A DNA stretch of 64,000 nucleotides from Akkermansiaceae bacterium (GTDB taxonomy: Bacteria > Verrucomicrobiota > Verrucomicrobiia > Verrucomicrobiales > Akkermansiaceae), in contig CAJIZY010000004.1 of assembly GCA_905181965.1 (NCBI GenBank), positions 62,001-126,000 on the forward strand, in the 5' to 3' direction. A model generated the notes under the pieces. That model was not told the origin of the DNA and did no database searches. It saw only the letters and a list, made by a program, of their open reading frames with translations. Both the position numbers and the translations under genes were made by a program. Shown here piece after piece: positions 19,647 to 29,700 of this stretch; the stretch's first letter is position 1, and each line of letters opens with the position of its first letter.

Positions 19647-20009
19647 ATGGAACCGCGCTTCAAAGGCTATAGTCTCAACAAGCAACAGCAGCCCACCTTC
19701 AAGTATCACTTTGGGCCAATTGCGGCACTCGATTACCCTGCCCCGAAAGATGATGGATCCGGCTTCACTCGGGCGATCACGATTAACGTCCCCTCTCCTG
19801 GCTCTTCAGGTGAGCAACTCTACTTCCGGGTGCTAAGTGGTGGAAGTGTCCAAAGCGGAAGTGAAAGAACCTTCAGCTTTGAAGACAACCTCATCGTAAG
19901 CGTTCCAAATTCCGAGCTCCCTCCATTCACCCGCGAAAACGAACTCCTTATTCCAATTCCGCTCACGCCAGGAAAGCACACCGTAACCATCGATTACACT
20001 TGGAAGTAA
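19647..20009 (+). CDS. Cupredoxin-PA14 protein, C-terminal part
   Basis: Continuation of the cupredoxin-PA14 protein after the frame change. The frame is already homologous upstream of the Met at 19647, with HWINRGQGFQPPAGDQVITLNRG encoded from about 19535. It carries the beta-rich segment FKYHFGPIAALDYPAPKD and ends VTIDYTWK. Function of this C-terminal domain is unknown. The lost join lies between about 19490 and 19520, where a few residues also seem missing. Confidence 0.65.
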   Translation: MEPRFKGYSLNKQQQPTFKYHFGPIAALDYPAPKDDGSGFTRAITINVPSPGSSGEQLYFRVLSGGSVQSGSERTFSFEDNLIVSVPNSELPPFTRENELLIPIPLTPGKHTVTIDYTWK

Positions 20010-20041
20010 TTAGGCATCCCAAACTTAGAAAATTTGACACC

Positions 20042-21418
20042 ATGAAAAACTTCATTCTCTCAGCCGCTCTCATCTCTTCTGCTCTAGCAGACCCGCGCCA
20101 ACCTGAATTCTACCTTCGTGAAGAAATCCCAATGCCGGAAGGCGAGGTTCTCGAGCTTGGCGGAATCGCCATTATGCCTGGCAAAAAGGTCGCAGTTTCC
20201 TCCCGACGCGGTGATATTTGGGTGTGCGAAGGCGCCTATGGAAAAGATCTCTCAAAGGTCACATGGACTCTCTACGCGCGAGGCCTGCATGAGCCTCTCG
20301 GAATGTTCTACCGAGACGGATCACTTTTTGTCACCCAGCGCCCCGAAATTACAAAACTCACAGATACGGACGGTGACGGTAGAGCGGACAATTTCGAGAC
20401 CGTAACTCACCACTGGGGAATCGATGGTGACTACCACGAGTATAATTTCGGCTCTAACCCCGACAAAAACGGGGATATTTGGGTCGTTCATTGCCTCACT
20501 GGTTCAGGTGGTGCGAGCCAGAAATCTCCGTGGCGTGGATGGTGTTATCGCTATAATCTCGATGGCACAGCGACCCCGACCTGCCCTGGGATTCGTTCTC
20601 CGGGCGGAATCGGATTCAACCAAGCAGGCGACGCATTTTACACCGACAACCAAGGACTCTGGAATGGTTCTTCCTCGCTCAAATGGCTCAAGCCTGGCGG
20701 CTTCATGGGCAACCCGACCGGCAACAAATACGTTGATCTCGTTGACGGCATGGAAAAGCCGCCTAACCCAAAAAGCGATTCACGGATGGTCATCGAACAC
20801 GACAAGGACAAGCGGATCATTCCACCCGCCATCATCTTGCCACACGGCAAAGTCGGTCAGTCCCCAACTGCTGTCATCTACGATAATACCAAAGGAAAAT
20901 TCGGCCCATTCAATGGACAGGTTCTCGTCGGAGAGCAGACCCACTCCCAAATCCAACGCGTCTACCTAGAAAAGGTCAAAGGACTCTACCAAGGGGCTGT
21001 TTGGAAATACCTCGAAGATTTTCGCTCTGGAATCGTTCCAGCTCGGATGGGTGATGACGCGACGCTCTTCGTGGGTGGAACAAACCGTGGATGGGGCGGC
21101 CGCGGTCTGGTGAGACGCCGCCTGGTGAGACGCCGTCTGGTGAGACGCCACTCGAGATGCATGAAATGCATGTCAAGAAAGATGGTTTCGTCATCACCTT
21201 CACTGAGCCGGTCGATAAGGCGAGTGCCTCAGATCCCAAATCTTACAAGGCCGCCGCTTGGACCTATATTTATCAAAAGGGCTATGGTAGCCCCGAGGTC
21301 GATCCGGCCACTCCTGTTGTGGAAAAGGCCACCGTTTCCTCCGATGGAAAATCGGTTTACCTTAAAGTCTCCGGTCGTGTCCGTGGTCACGTTCACCACT
21401 TCAATCTTGAGAAGGTGA
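20042..21418 (+). CDS. Exported beta-propeller protein, sorbosone/glucose-dehydrogenase-like (frameshifted)
   Basis: Start ATG 20042 opens a signal peptide (MKNFILSAALISSALA); the frame is open a further 14 codons upstream but without signal character. The body has propeller-like blades: LELGGIAIMPGKKVAVSSRRGDIWVCEG, YRDGSLFVTQRPEITKLTDTDGDGRAD, GDIWVVHCLTGSGGA, SPGGIGFNQAGDAFYTDNQG and GPFNGQVLVGEQTHSQI. The DTDGDGRAD loop looks Ca-binding. This is typical of secreted PQQ/sorbosone-dehydrogenase-like propellers found in this phylum, though no heme motif or clear PQQ ligands are visible. The frame goes out of register at about 21105, inside a 15-bp triplicated repeat. The true C-terminus is in the next frame. 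Adjacency to the cupredoxin protein suggests a shared extracellular redox task. Confidence 0.75.
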   Translation: MKNFILSAALISSALADPRQPEFYLREEIPMPEGEVLELGGIAIMPGKKVAVSSRRGDIWVCEGAYGKDLSKVTWTLYARGLHEPLGMFYRDGSLFVTQRPEITKLTDTDGDGRADNFETVTHHWGIDGDYHEYNFGSNPDKNGDIWVVHCLTGSGGASQKSPWRGWCYRYNLDGTATPTCPGIRSPGGIGFNQAGDAFYTDNQGLWNGSSSLKWLKPGGFMGNPTGNKYVDLVDGMEKPPNPKSDSRMVIEHDKDKRIIPPAIILPHGKVGQSPTAVIYDNTKGKFGPFNGQVLVGEQTHSQIQRVYLEKVKGLYQGAVWKYLEDFRSGIVPARMGDDATLFVGGTNRGWGGRGLVRRRLVRRRLVRRHSRCMKCMSRKMVSSSPSLSRSIRRVPQIPNLTRPPLGPIFIKRAMVAPRSIRPLLLWKRPPFPPMENRFTLKSPVVSVVTFTTSILRR

Positions 21419-21486
21419 AGTCATCCAAAGGCGACAGCCTCTGGCATCCCGACGTCTACTACACTCTCAACGAGATCCCTGAGTAG
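21091..21486 (+). CDS. Beta-propeller protein, C-terminal part
   Basis: True C-terminus of the preceding gene in the shifted frame. After the SGETP repeats comes TPLEMHEMHVKKDGFVITFTEPVDKASASDPKSY, a beta-sandwich-like domain ending VYYTLNEIPE. There is no independent start: the ATG at 21091 lies inside the preceding coding region. A good terminator follows. Confidence 0.65.
   Translation: MGRPRSGETPPGETPSGETPLEMHEMHVKKDGFVITFTEPVDKASASDPKSYKAAAWTYIYQKGYGSPEVDPATPVVEKATVSSDGKSVYLKVSGRVRGHVHHFNLEKVKSSKGDSLWHPDVYYTLNEIPE
21106..21150. repeat. Three 15-bp direct repeats at a frameshift
   Basis: Units TCTGGTGAGACGCCG, CCTGGTGAGACGCCG and TCTGGTGAGACGCCA follow one another and encode (S/P)GETP in the downstream frame. 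Homologous proteins would be expected to have this motif once, before LEMHEM. The array sits exactly where the reading frame of the propeller gene changes. Confidence 0.85.
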
Positions 21487-21508
21487 TCAGACCGCGCTTC
21501 AATCTCAA

Positions 21509-21545
21509 AGTCACACTCCGAGAGGGGTGTGGCTTTCTTTTTAAA
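21509..21545 (+). terminator. Rho-independent terminator after the cupredoxin/propeller genes
   Basis: AGTCACACTCC (21509-21519) pairs with GGGGTGTGGCT (21524-21534) through 11 pairs including two G-U, with loop GAGA, followed by TTCTTTTTT. Confidence 0.8.
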
Positions 21546-21607
21546 AAAGCAGCCCTGTTATCCAAATCCCATGTTGCACAGCCTCTTCTTTACTCCATCA
21601 TCTACCC

Positions 21608-23068
21608 ATGCGTTTTGCCCTAGTTCCTCTGCTTTTCAGCTTCCTCCACGCCCAAGAAAATAAAAAGGAAGAGAACAAAGACGATTTTCCAAGCGTCGTA
21701 AGCAAACAAGATGCCGTCACCATTGCCGGTAAAAAAATCGACTATAAGGTCACCGCTTCCACCCTCTCTCTTAAAACAGCAAAGGACGAAGACCGCGCCT
21801 CGATTTTTCACGTCGCCTACGAACGCATCGGTATGAGTGATCGCCACAAACGCCCGATTGTCTTCGCCTTTAATGGAGGCCCCGGCTCGTCGGCGGTATG
21901 GCTTCACATGGGGGCCCTCGGCCCACGTATTGTTCCGACCACTCCAGACGGCACCAGAACCCTCCCCCCACCCCTTACCGTTAAAGAGAACCCCCAATCG
22001 ATTCTTGATGTCGCTGATATTGTTTTTATCGACCCAGTCTCGACTGGGTTTTCACGTGCAGAAGGAAAAACGAAGGCTGACGAATTCCATGGAGTCAATG
22101 GAGACATCCGCTCGGTCGGTGATTTCATACGCCGCTGGGTGACCGAAAACGACCGGTGGGCCTCTCCAAAATATCTCCTTGGTGAGAGCTACGGTGGCAT
22201 TCGCGCAACCGGTCTCGCCGATCACTTGCAAGATGAATTTGGAATGTCACTCAACGGGGTTGTTCTACTTTCCTCTCTCATCGACTTCCGAACTCTTCGA
22301 TCCAACGTTGCCGATGACCTTAGCTACTCAGTCTTCTTTCCTGGCCTCACAGCAACTTCTCACTATCACAAGAAAATCCAAGGTAATCGTAATGAACTCG
22401 TCGAGCAAGCCCGCGCCTTCGCCTTTGGCACCTACTCGCAAGCGCTTTTAAAGGGCGCCGCGATCTCCGCTAAAGAAAAAAAATCAGTCGCTGACCAAAT
22501 GGCCAAGTTTACCGGCCTGCCTGCGTCCCTTTTCGTCGAAACAAACCTACGACTCTCTTCTACTAGGTTTCGCAAAGAACTTCTTCGGGACGAAAGCAAA
22601 GTTCTCGGTCGCTTCGACGCCCGCATTGCTTGGCCCTCAACTTCTCCGGAAAGCGATTATGCGAGTTATGATCCCTCCTACTCCGTAGCCTACGGAGCCT
22701 TTTCGACAGCCATTAACGACTACTTTAGCCGAGATCTCGGTTGGGAAGGCCACCATCCCTATAAAATTCTCACGAGCGACGTCCGCCCGTGGGATTGGGG
22801 AACCAGTAATAGTGTGGTCAATATGGCACGTAACCTTGAATCAGCGATGCGCGAAAACCCTGATCTTAGAATACTGGTAATGTGCGGCTACACCGACTTA
22901 GCAACTCCACCAGCCAACATGCAATACTCTATTGATCATCTGTTCAATATCCCCAACGAGCGCCGACAGGCTATTAAGTTTACATGGTATGAAGCCGGGC
23001 ACATGTTTTACCTCAATCAGCCAGATCTAGAAAAGATGCGCACAGATCTCGTCGATTTCATCAAATAG
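21608..23068 (+). CDS. Exported serine carboxypeptidase, peptidase family S10
   Basis: 486 residues with a signal peptide (MRFALVPLLFSFLHAQ). S10 landmarks are all present: GGPGSSAVWLHMGALGPR, YLLGESYGGIRATGLADHLQ with the nucleophile Ser in GESYGG, the Asp region LVMCGYTDLATPPANMQ, and the catalytic His in WYEAGHMFYLNQPD. The enzyme removes C-terminal residues from peptides in the periplasm or outside, and fits a peptide-scavenging lifestyle. It stands alone between a terminator and a convergent tRNA gene. Confidence 0.93.
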   Translation: MRFALVPLLFSFLHAQENKKEENKDDFPSVVSKQDAVTIAGKKIDYKVTASTLSLKTAKDEDRASIFHVAYERIGMSDRHKRPIVFAFNGGPGSSAVWLHMGALGPRIVPTTPDGTRTLPPPLTVKENPQSILDVADIVFIDPVSTGFSRAEGKTKADEFHGVNGDIRSVGDFIRRWVTENDRWASPKYLLGESYGGIRATGLADHLQDEFGMSLNGVVLLSSLIDFRTLRSNVADDLSYSVFFPGLTATSHYHKKIQGNRNELVEQARAFAFGTYSQALLKGAAISAKEKKSVADQMAKFTGLPASLFVETNLRLSSTRFRKELLRDESKVLGRFDARIAWPSTSPESDYASYDPSYSVAYGAFSTAINDYFSRDLGWEGHHPYKILTSDVRPWDWGTSNSVVNMARNLESAMRENPDLRILVMCGYTDLATPPANMQYSIDHLFNIPNERRQAIKFTWYEAGHMFYLNQPDLEKMRTDLVDFIK

Positions 23069-23104
23069 AAATCTTTGCCACCTTCCAGCTTTTTGAGGGA
23101 AGAA

Positions 23105-23179
23105 TGGCAGTCCCACAAGGACTCGAACCTTGAATGACTGAACCAAAATCAGCTGTGTTACCAATTACACCATGGGACT
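23105..23179 (-). tRNA. tRNA-Gln (UUG)
   Basis: On the minus strand the 75-nt sequence folds as a tRNA. The acceptor stem is AGTCCCA/TGGGACT, and the D arm has the GTGTAATTGGTAACAC form. The anticodon stem GCTGA/TCAGT has loop TTTTGGT, giving anticodon TTG (Gln). The T arm is CAAGG-TTCGAGT-CCTTG. The 3' CCA is encoded, after discriminator G. Confidence 0.95.
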
Positions 23180-23436
23180 GGATCCTTGTTTGCGCTAAAA
23201 AACGTGCGGCGGAGGAATAAATTCAGTCCCGCGCCGTTGCAAGACCGAAATAGACAGAAATCCTATTTTTCTTCACCTCGACTGTCTTCCAAGGCACATC
23301 TTGCCTCTTCGGGATTGATTTTGTGTCAAAAAAGCACACCCGCGCCTAATCCGGCTGAGCAAGCTTCTTCAAAATCCAAACCAGCGAAGCCAACCCTTGA
23401 CCTCTTCTCCAAAACCCAAGAGGTTCGCAACCTCTC
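23180..23436. other. Intergenic stretch without a recognisable gene
   Basis: About 257 bp between tRNA-Gln and prfA. No conserved coding frame, structured RNA or repeat was seen; it should hold the prfA and tRNA promoters. Confidence 0.5.
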
Positions 23437-24513
23437 ATGGATTACGGAACGCTCATCGAAAAACGCAAAGCCCGCCTTACCGAGATTGAAAAACTCATGG
23501 AAGATCCTGGGTTTTTCAACGACCAGAGAAACTCGACTCAATACATGCGAGAGCACCGCTCTCTCAAAAAGCTCATGGGGCTCTGGGATGAATTCCAGCA
23601 AGTCACCAACGATATCGAAGGTAACGAGGAACTGGCCAAGGGGGATGACGAGGAATTTTCCGCTATGGCTGAAGAGGAACTTCCCGCTCTCCGAGAGCGT
23701 CACGAAGTTTTAGCCCAAGAAGTCCAATACGCGCTCCTTCCAAAAGATGAAACCGAGGACCGCGACGCTCTTCTAGAAATCCGGGCCGGTGCCGGAGGCG
23801 ATGAAGCTTCCCTCTTCGCCGGCGAGCTCATGAACCTCTACCAACGCTACACCGAGAAGCGGGGCTGGAAATGTGAGCACCTTGAAAGTTCTCCTTCCGA
23901 CGTTGGCGGTTATAAAGAGGTGGTTCTCAAAATCACCGGTGAAGAAGTTTTCCGCTACCTGAAATACGAATCCGGTGTCCACCGCGTTCAGCGCGTTCCC
24001 GCAACCGAAACTCAAGGTCGTATTCACACTTCCACAGTCACTATCGCAGTTCTACCCGAAGCCGAAGAAGTCGATGTTCAACTTAAGCCTGACGAACTTC
24101 ACATACAGGCCACTCGTTCTGGTGGCCCCGGAGGACAGCACGTCAATACCACCGACTCCGCAGTTCAAGTTACCCACCTCCCAACCGGTATTCAGGTCAA
24201 ATCCCAGGACGGTCGATCCCAGACTCAGAACAAAGAAAAAGCCCTGCAAATCCTGCGCGCCAAACTCTTCGAAGCCGCTCAACGCGAAGCTCAAGAAAGC
24301 TACTCGGCTCAACGAAAATCTCTGATCGGCTCAGGCGACCGTTCCGAGAAAATCCGCACCTACAACTTTCCTCAATCCCGCGTTACAGATCACCGCATCA
24401 ATCACACCTCCCACAATATGGAAGGAATCATGACCGGCGACATTCACGAATTTACCGACCACCTCCAAAAAGCAGAAATGGAGCAACGTCTTGCAGAAGA
24501 GGAGTTAGGATAA
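23437..24513 (+). CDS. prfA: Peptide chain release factor 1
   Basis: 358 residues, normal for RF1. The stop-codon recognition tripeptide is Pro188-Ala189-Thr190 in HRVQRVPATETQGRIHTS, the RF1 P(A/V)T form that reads UAA and UAG; RF2 would show SPF. The peptidyl-tRNA hydrolysis motif GGQ is at 232-234 in TRSGGPGGQHVNTTDSAVQ. The N-terminal helical domain spans about 1-100. prmC, which methylates the GGQ glutamine, follows 51 bp downstream, the classic prfA-prmC arrangement and likely one operon. Confidence 0.97.
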   Translation: MDYGTLIEKRKARLTEIEKLMEDPGFFNDQRNSTQYMREHRSLKKLMGLWDEFQQVTNDIEGNEELAKGDDEEFSAMAEEELPALRERHEVLAQEVQYALLPKDETEDRDALLEIRAGAGGDEASLFAGELMNLYQRYTEKRGWKCEHLESSPSDVGGYKEVVLKITGEEVFRYLKYESGVHRVQRVPATETQGRIHTSTVTIAVLPEAEEVDVQLKPDELHIQATRSGGPGGQHVNTTDSAVQVTHLPTGIQVKSQDGRSQTQNKEKALQILRAKLFEAAQREAQESYSAQRKSLIGSGDRSEKIRTYNFPQSRVTDHRINHTSHNMEGIMTGDIHEFTDHLQKAEMEQRLAEEELG

Positions 24514-24564
24514 GCTCCTAACATTCATTCACAACTTATTCACAGAAGAAGTGCGAGCTCCATT

Positions 24565-25403
24565 ATGACAACCATCCTCGATGTCCTCGAGAAAGTCGTT
24601 ATTTGTTGGCTCAGCAAGGGATCGCCGAGCCTCGGCTCAACATGGAACTCATGGTCGCTTATGAATTGGGTATTAAGAGGATGGATCTCTATCTTCGCTT
24701 CGACCAGCCCCTAGATAAAGCAGCGCTAGCCTCGCTTAGAGAAAAACTAAAGAAACGTAGCGAAAATGTTCCACTTCAACATATAAACAAGGTTGTTCAC
24801 TTTGGTAATTACGAATTTTACTGCGATCACCGCGCCCTGATCCCCCGTCCGGAAACCGAAGAGTTGGTCGACCTTGTAAAAAAGCAGTTACTCACAAAAC
24901 CTGCCCGTCTTTTAGATGTCGGTTGTGGTTCAGGCGTCCTTGGACTTACCCTTTCAAAAGACTTAGGATCAGACTGTGAACAACTTACGCTAGCAGACTT
25001 ATCCACAGAGGCCCTCTCGCTTTGTGAACAAAACCGCAAGGCCCTCGGAGTCGAAGCAACGCTGATTGAGAGCAATCTCTTCTCCAATATCACAGAGACC
25101 TTTGACCTCATCGTTGCGAACCTTCCCTACATCGCAGAGGGCGAACGCGCAAAACTTGAACCCGAGGTTCTTCACGATCCCGAAATGGCCCTTTTCAGTG
25201 GCTCAGATGGTCTCGATCTCCTCCGCCTCTTTTCTGCCGAATGTCCTAAATTTCTCAATACCGGTGGACTCGTAGCTCTGGAAGTCGGCTATGATCAGGG
25301 TGAAATTGTAGCCGGATTTCTTCGGAAGGCTGGACTCACCAACATCTCGATCGGAAATGACCTCAATGGAATCCCCCGCTTTCCACTTGCACAGCAGGCT
25401 TAA
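24565..25403 (+). CDS. prmC: Release-factor glutamine N5-methyltransferase, one frameshift near the start
   Basis: The natural start is ATG 24565 (MTTILDVLEKVV), but that frame changes at about 24600. The rest reads from 24603 as LLAQQGIAEPRLNMELMVAYEL, 266 residues in all. A single missing T in GTTATTTG restores one frame (VVYLLAQQ). The SAM-binding motif LLDVGCGSGVLGLTL and catalytic-site motif VANLPYIAEGE (NLPY in place of the usual NPPY) are present, along with the helical N-terminal domain that docks the release factor. PrmC modifies the GGQ glutamine of RF1 and RF2. Position directly behind prfA supports the call. Confidence 0.93.
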
Positions 25404-25438
25404 AAAGCTCACTTCATTTCCCCTAACACCAACGGACT

Positions 25439-26308
25439 ATGGACAAACTTCTCGTGCACGGCGGCACCTCTCTCTCCGGATCCATTAATATTTCCGGATC
25501 GAAAAACGCATCTCTCCCCATTCTTGCAGCAGCCCTTCTGACCGATCAGCAAGTCGTCATTGAACGCGTTCCCGATGTATCCATAACTTAAAACCGCTTC
25601 AAGCCCTAAGCGCGCTCAGTCGCGAGGGTGCGCTCGCTACAGCGGCACAGTCAAAACTGCCAGTATGCCTAATGCACATGCAAGATCGTTCGTAAAATGC
25701 GTGCCTCCATTTGTGTCATGGGGCCCCTTGTAGCGCGCCTAGGGCGGGCTAGCGTTTCTATCCCTGGCGGATGTGTCATTGGTGACCGACCCATCGATCT
25801 TCATTTAAAAGGACTTCAAGCGATTGGTGCCAATATTGACACCGAAGGCGGCAATATTCTCATCGAAGCCAAGGAAGGGCTCAAAGGTCAGGAAGTTGAT
25901 CTTAGCGGAAAGCACGGTCCCACTGTCTTAGGAACCGATAACCTCTTGATGGCCGCAGTCCTCACCGAGGGAATTACCGTCATTGAATCCGCCGCGTGCG
26001 AACCCGAAGTCGTCGACCTCGCCAATTTTCTCATCTCAATGGGAGCCAAGATCGAAGGGGCCGGAACCCGCCGCATTACTATCCAAGGAGTAACTTCTCT
26101 CGGCGGAACTCACCATACCGTAATCCCTGATCGGATCGAGGCAGGAACCTTTATGGTTGCCGGAGCGATGGCAAGCCAATCGGGAATCACTCTAAACCGT
26201 ATTCGCCAAGATCAGCTTACAGGAGCCACAGAAAAACTCACCGAGGCCGGGCACCTCGTGAATTTTAACAAAACCGGAGACAGTGTCACAGTGAAAATAA
26301 AGTTTTAA
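25439..26308 (+). CDS. murA: UDP-N-acetylglucosamine 1-carboxyvinyltransferase, N-terminal part (interrupted)
   Basis: ATG 25439 begins [27 protein letters not shown] with the Lys-Asn pair of the active site. Between about 25575 and 25700 the frame is lost several times, with stop codons, although pieces such as [13 protein letters not shown] and [23 protein letters not shown] can be read in different frames. From 25697 a clean frame continues with [19 protein letters not shown], which holds the Cys that attacks the substrate, the fosfomycin target. MurA makes the first committed peptidoglycan precursor in the cytoplasm. It is 35 bp after prmC. The scrambled patch is most easily explained as poor sequence, because murA is indispensable. 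Confidence 0.85.
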
Positions 26309-26313
26309 AACCC

Positions 26314-26703
26314 GTGAATGTTGTGACTCTTCCATACCCGGGATTCCCAACTGATATGCAGGCTCAATTTATGGTATTACTTGCTACGATTCAAGGAAAT
26401 TCAATCATACAAGATACAATTTATCCTGATCGGTTTACTCATCTCTCTGAACTTGACCGTTTAGGGGCAAATTTAAGTTTAAAAGATAATACAGCTACTA
26501 TTCTTGGAGGGGCTAAATTCAGTGCTGCACCTGTGATGGCATCCGACCTACGTGCCTCTGCAGCACTCGTTCTTGCTGGATTAAAAGCTAAGGGCACAAC
26601 CGAGATCAATCGTCTTTACCACATCGACCGTGGCTACGAAATGATTGACGAAAAGCTTCTCCAGCTTGGCGCAAAAGTGGAGCGCATCCGAGGAAGCGCT
26701 TGA
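26314..26703 (+). CDS. murA: UDP-N-acetylglucosamine 1-carboxyvinyltransferase, C-terminal part
   Basis: Continuation of murA after another one-base frame change near 26305. It reads VNVVTLPYPGFPTDMQAQFMVLLATIQGNSII, then MASDLRASAALVLAGLKAKGTTEINRLYHIDRGYE, both family signatures, and ends with LQLGAKVERIRG. The piece has no start of its own. Confidence 0.88.
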   Translation: MNVVTLPYPGFPTDMQAQFMVLLATIQGNSIIQDTIYPDRFTHLSELDRLGANLSLKDNTATILGGAKFSAAPVMASDLRASAALVLAGLKAKGTTEINRLYHIDRGYEMIDEKLLQLGAKVERIRGSA

Positions 26704-26762
26704 TCCCCCCACTTGCGGCGCTAGCTCACCCCACTTAACTTTGTGAACCGACACGCTCTACA

Positions 26763-29700
26763 ATGAAGAAATTTCTGTCTCTTTTCTTATGCAGCCTAAT
26801 ACCTGTAAGTGCGGATCTCGTGGCGCACTATGCTCTCGACGAAACCGACGCATCCACAAGAGTCATCCAGGATTCACTCCAGCTGAACAATGGCCTCCTC
26901 ATTGGAAACAGTAATCCCACCAAGAATTTTAGAGCTCTTCATGGAACTGGTTATGACTTCCCTCTTCGTTCTGGCTTTCGCGTCAACCCTGCTCCCGAAG
27001 TCCAGCCAACAGATCAATTTACAATCACTTGGTGGTTTCGTCCGACGACTCTCAATGCCTTCGATCGCTTTTACGAGACCCTCTCAGGAACCGGCAAAAA
27101 CGGTTCAGGGATTAGGATTGATCTCGGAGGAAACGGACGCCAAGTCCGTGCTCTTCTTCGCGATGGCAACGGCTCTACCGATACCTCGGTCACCAGTCCC
27201 CTCAACCTCACGGCCGGAGCCTGGTATTTCTTTGCACTCCGCTATGACTCGCTAAATAATTTCTGCAAAGTCACTGTTCTTCGCGATACCAGTGATAACA
27301 TTACCGCTTCAAACATCAGCTCTTCAACAACCACCAAGACTTCCCTTGGCACGAATACAATCACCCACAACACTGGCGTTTTTTTCGCTGCAGACGACGC
27401 CAGTGCAGCAGGTTCAAACGATTTTGGAGGTGCGATGGATGACATCGCAATCTTTCAAACTAAAGACGACTTTGGAGTCCTTTCTGATAATGATCTTGCC
27501 GGAATTTTCAACAACGGAGCCCTCGCCTTTGATCCGCCGGCCCCGCGTCCTACCATCAATTCCTTTACCGCAAACCTAAGCGATTTTGACTCCGGCGACT
27601 CCGTCGTTCTTAGATGGGACGTCTCTGGTGCCGACTCAGTTGAAATCACACCTAACATTGGAGCTGTCAGCGAAACTGGCTCAGTCAATTTTATCGCAAC
27701 ACTCACCGAAATCTACACACTCACTGCGACCAATGCAGAGGGGCCAACAAGCGCCACCGTGCAAATTACGGTCGATGGCCTGGCTCTCGCACCACAAATT
27801 AGTGAATTCGTTGCAAGTAATTCTTCCTTCGATGATGGAGATGGCAACGCCAACGACTGGATAGAGATCAACAACCGAAATACCACACCATTTGACATCT
27901 CCGGCTATTACCTTACCGACGACGAGACCAATCTGACCAAATGGTCCTTTCCCAATAACACTATTTTAGATGGCAATGAATACTTCGTGGTCTTCGCTTC
28001 AGGCTCCGACACGCCGGATTCAGCCGGAAATCTCCATACTAACTTTAACCTGAGCGCCAAGGGCGAATACCTCGCCTTAATTTCACCTGATGGCGCTACA
28101 ATTGTGCAGGAATTTTCGCCGACTTACCCTCCTCAAAAAACCGACGCCAGCTACACCTCACAAGGCTTTCTTCCCCTTCCGACTCCAGGATCTGAAAATA
28201 CCGGGATCGCCCGACAAGGATATGTCCGAGACACAACTTTCGACGTCGATCGTGGCCACTACCAGGCTCCTTTTGAGGTCACCATCAAAACCACCACTGC
28301 GAACTCACAAATTTACTACACCCTCAATGGGACTCGACCCACTCCCGACAACGGCGACCTTTACAGCGGTCCAGTCACCATTTCTACCACCACTATCCTT
28401 CGCGCAGCTGGCTTTAAAAATAACTTTATTCCTACCAACGTCGACACCCAGAGTTATATCTTCCTGAAGGACGTTATCAACCAACCTAAAAACCCTCCTA
28501 ACACGACGTCAATGTGGGCTGGTCGAATTGCCGACTACGAGATGGATCCGCAAATCGTCGACGACCCGAAGTATGCCGCTAAAATTATTCCGGCACTCCA
28601 AAAATTCTCCTCTCTCTCGCTCACGATCGCTCCCGATGACTTTTACGGACCCAACGGAATCTACCAAAACCCTCAGAGTGAAGGTTCGCTTTGGGAGCGC
28701 CCTGTCTCAGCTGAACTCATTTCTCATGATGACTCGGAACCCGGTTTTAAAATAAACGCTGGGCTTCGCGTGCAAGGAGGAAGCAGCCGAAATCCCGATA
28801 CTCCAAAGCACAGTATGAGCCTCCGCTTTAGATCTCAATACGGTGCCGGAAAGCTGCGTTACCCTCTTTATCGCGATGCCCCGAGTGGTCGCAAAGCAGC
28901 AGAAAATTTTGACACCCTCCAACTACGTTCAAACTACAACTACGGCTTCTCCCACCGTCACTTCTGGCAGTGTGATAAAGCCCAATATAATCGAGATCAA
29001 TTCACCAACGATGTTTTTATGGAGCTGGGAAATATCGGCGTTCATGGACGGTGGACCCATCTTTACATAAACGGAATTTACTGGGGATTATACCATCTCC
29101 ACGAGCGTCCCGATCAAGACTTCATGGAAGCCTACTTCGGTGGTGAAGACGCCGATTACGATGCTATCAATAAAGGCCAAGCGCAATCTGGGACAGTCGC
29201 CCGATACAACACTATGGCTTCCATTTCCCGCAACAATATAGCAAGCAACTCCGTTTACGAAATCCTGCAGAGCCATCTCGATATCGATTCCTTCATCGAC
29301 TACATGATACTCAATTTCTTCATCGGCAATAACGACTGGGATGGCAATAATTGGCGGGCCGCGGGCATGGGTCCAACCGGCGTTCCCTTCCACTACTTCC
29401 CATGGGATTCTGAATTCGCCATCTCAACGGCCCGCAATAGTCCTGCTTACCTCAACATCGCCGGAGCCCTTAACATCAACGTCACCGGACGTAACAATCG
29501 TAACAACAGAGCCTCCGGCATTCATCAAGACCTTACAAAGAATGCAGAATACCGACTGCGCTTCGCCGACCGAGCACACGCAGCACTCTTTAATAACGGC
29601 CCTCTTTCTCCCACCGGAGCCACTGCAATTTGGCGCCGCCGCTCCGATGAAATGGACGATGCAATTGTTGCCGAGTCTGCTCGATGGGGCGACTATCGAA

